DNA of 6,709 nt from contig CALKVR010000581.1 in the NCBI GenBank assembly GCA_938004815.1, positions 1 to 6,709 of the forward strand, written 5' to 3'. Origin of the DNA: an uncultured Polyangiaceae bacterium (GTDB taxonomy: Bacteria; Myxococcota_A; Polyangia; Polyangiales; Polyangiaceae). The notes beneath the pieces were generated by a model that ran no database searches, was not told where the DNA came from, and saw nothing but the letters and a program-made list of their open reading frames with translations. Both the position numbers and the translations under genes were made by a program. This document shows positions 6,223 to 6,709 of this stretch, one piece after another (the first letter of the stretch is position 1; every line of letters starts with the position of its first letter).

Positions 6223-6709
6223 ATGAGCACCAAGATCCGAAGCGTTCTTCTCTCTCTCTTCTCCGTCGCGGTCGTGCTGTTCGCGGCAGGGGTCGCGCGC
6301 GCCGACGGCGTCGTCATCGCGCCGAGCGCGCTCGGCAAAGCCGAGTCCAACGTGCGCGCCATCATCGAGGCCGAGCGCCCCAAGAACGCCGACGCCTTCC
6401 AAGAGGTCGCCAAGGTCCGCGCCGAGCTCAGGACGCTCGACGAGAACAAGCGCGGTCGGCTGGCGGTCCTGACGCCGCGGCTCAAGGCGCTGGGCTCGGG
6501 CGCCGTCTGGGCCATGGCCGAGGAGCTCGCCGTCGACGCCAAGCCGCGCGGCTCACTCCCGGACGCGGCGTGGCTCGCCTGGCGCATTTCGCTCCTCGAG
6601 GCGACGGGCATGCTTCGCGATGCCCGCACCGAGCCGGTCATGAAGGCGATCCTCGACAGCAAGCAGGCGGATTTCGAGGTCGTCAAGGCCGCGGCCGAGG
6701 CGCTGGCGC
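6223..6709 (+). CDS. Exported HEAT-repeat-like protein, 3' end beyond the right edge
   Basis: Only the first 162 residues are visible. Residues 1-27 form a Sec signal peptide (basic STKIR, hydrophobic core VLLSLFSVAVVLFAAG, signal peptidase I site A-R-A before D28); there is no lipobox, so the mature protein should be periplasmic or secreted. The mature part is alpha-helical and charged. The stretch from about residue 87, including GAVWAMAEELAV, WLAWRISLLEATG, then EPVMKAILDS and FEVVKAAAEALA, has the paired-helix rhythm of HEAT-like repeats, which usually serve as protein-binding scaffolds. The start is supported by GAGG at 6211-6214, eight bases before the ATG. The gap to the PAD stop codon is only 12 bases, so the two genes are very probably co-transcribed. 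A role as partner or substrate of the deiminase is a guess from position. HEAT assignment is by pattern and moderately sure. Confidence 0.8.
   Translation, partial: MSTKIRSVLLSLFSVAVVLFAAGVARADGVVIAPSALGKAESNVRAIIEAERPKNADAFQEVAKVRAELRTLDENKRGRLAVLTPRLKALGSGAVWAMAEELAVDAKPRGSLPDAAWLAWRISLLEATGMLRDARTEPVMKAILDSKQADFEVVKAAAEALA

Noticed and set aside
3841..6402. An 853-codon minus-strand open frame opposite the deiminase.
   Set aside because: Shadow of the PAD gene: low-complexity Arg/Val/Asp/Gly sequence without motifs, while the + strand has full PAD catalytic motifs.
6132..6686. A 184-codon minus-strand open frame opposite the HEAT-like gene.
   Set aside because: Ser/Ala-rich with no motif; the + strand frame has a ribosome binding site, signal peptide and helical repeats.
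1..6709. CRISPR array, tRNA or rRNA gene, insertion sequence or attachment site.
   Set aside because: I found no regularly spaced repeats, no tRNA-like cloverleaf, no transposase motif and no terminal inverted repeats on reading both strands.

Overview
High-GC bacterial DNA with several marks of a myxobacterium (Polyangia-type Myxococcota): two predicted lipoproteins whose acylated cysteine is followed by a Gly/Ser-rich linker, a protein carrying tandem eight-cysteine MopE-like modules, and very few A/T-ending codons. This assignment is an inference from style; the window contains no rRNA or other phylogenetic marker.

Layout. The left third is transcribed leftward. A cytochrome P450 runs off the left edge (960 to 1). 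Before it lies a broken 3' remnant of a P-loop kinase gene (1233 to 962), then a CbrC-family protein with a long extra N-terminal region (2304 to 1234). A short divergent intergenic region (2305-2460) with two inverted repeats separates these from a rightward block: an unrecognised lipoprotein (2461-3756), a GC-rich hairpin that may be its terminator, a lipoprotein-type protein-arginine deiminase (3865-6210), and, 12 bases later behind a good ribosome binding site, an exported alpha-helical HEAT-like protein that runs off the right edge (6223 onward).

The centrepiece is the protein-arginine deiminase (PAD). It keeps the catalytic Asp/His/Asp/Cys set of the animal enzymes (D460, H588, D590, C766). 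By hand alignment it also keeps all ligands of the active-site calcium (Ca1), but it has lost those of the neighbouring Ca2 site and the substrate-contacting Arg374. The enzyme part is preceded by a lipobox and two cysteine-rich modules, so it should be anchored in the cell envelope and may citrullinate envelope or extracellular proteins. The downstream exported protein is the best candidate for a functional partner.

The leftward genes look unrelated to the PAD block. The P450 has an unusual I-helix (Asp-Asn-Pro-Pro where Glu/Asp-Thr-Thr is usual). The kinase remnant starts immediately after the CbrC stop codon and changes reading frame near its end, which points to past insertion or deletion at this locus. 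Very long open frames exist opposite the real genes (for example 37-2415 on + and 3841-6402 on -); they are by-products of codon bias and are not annotated.
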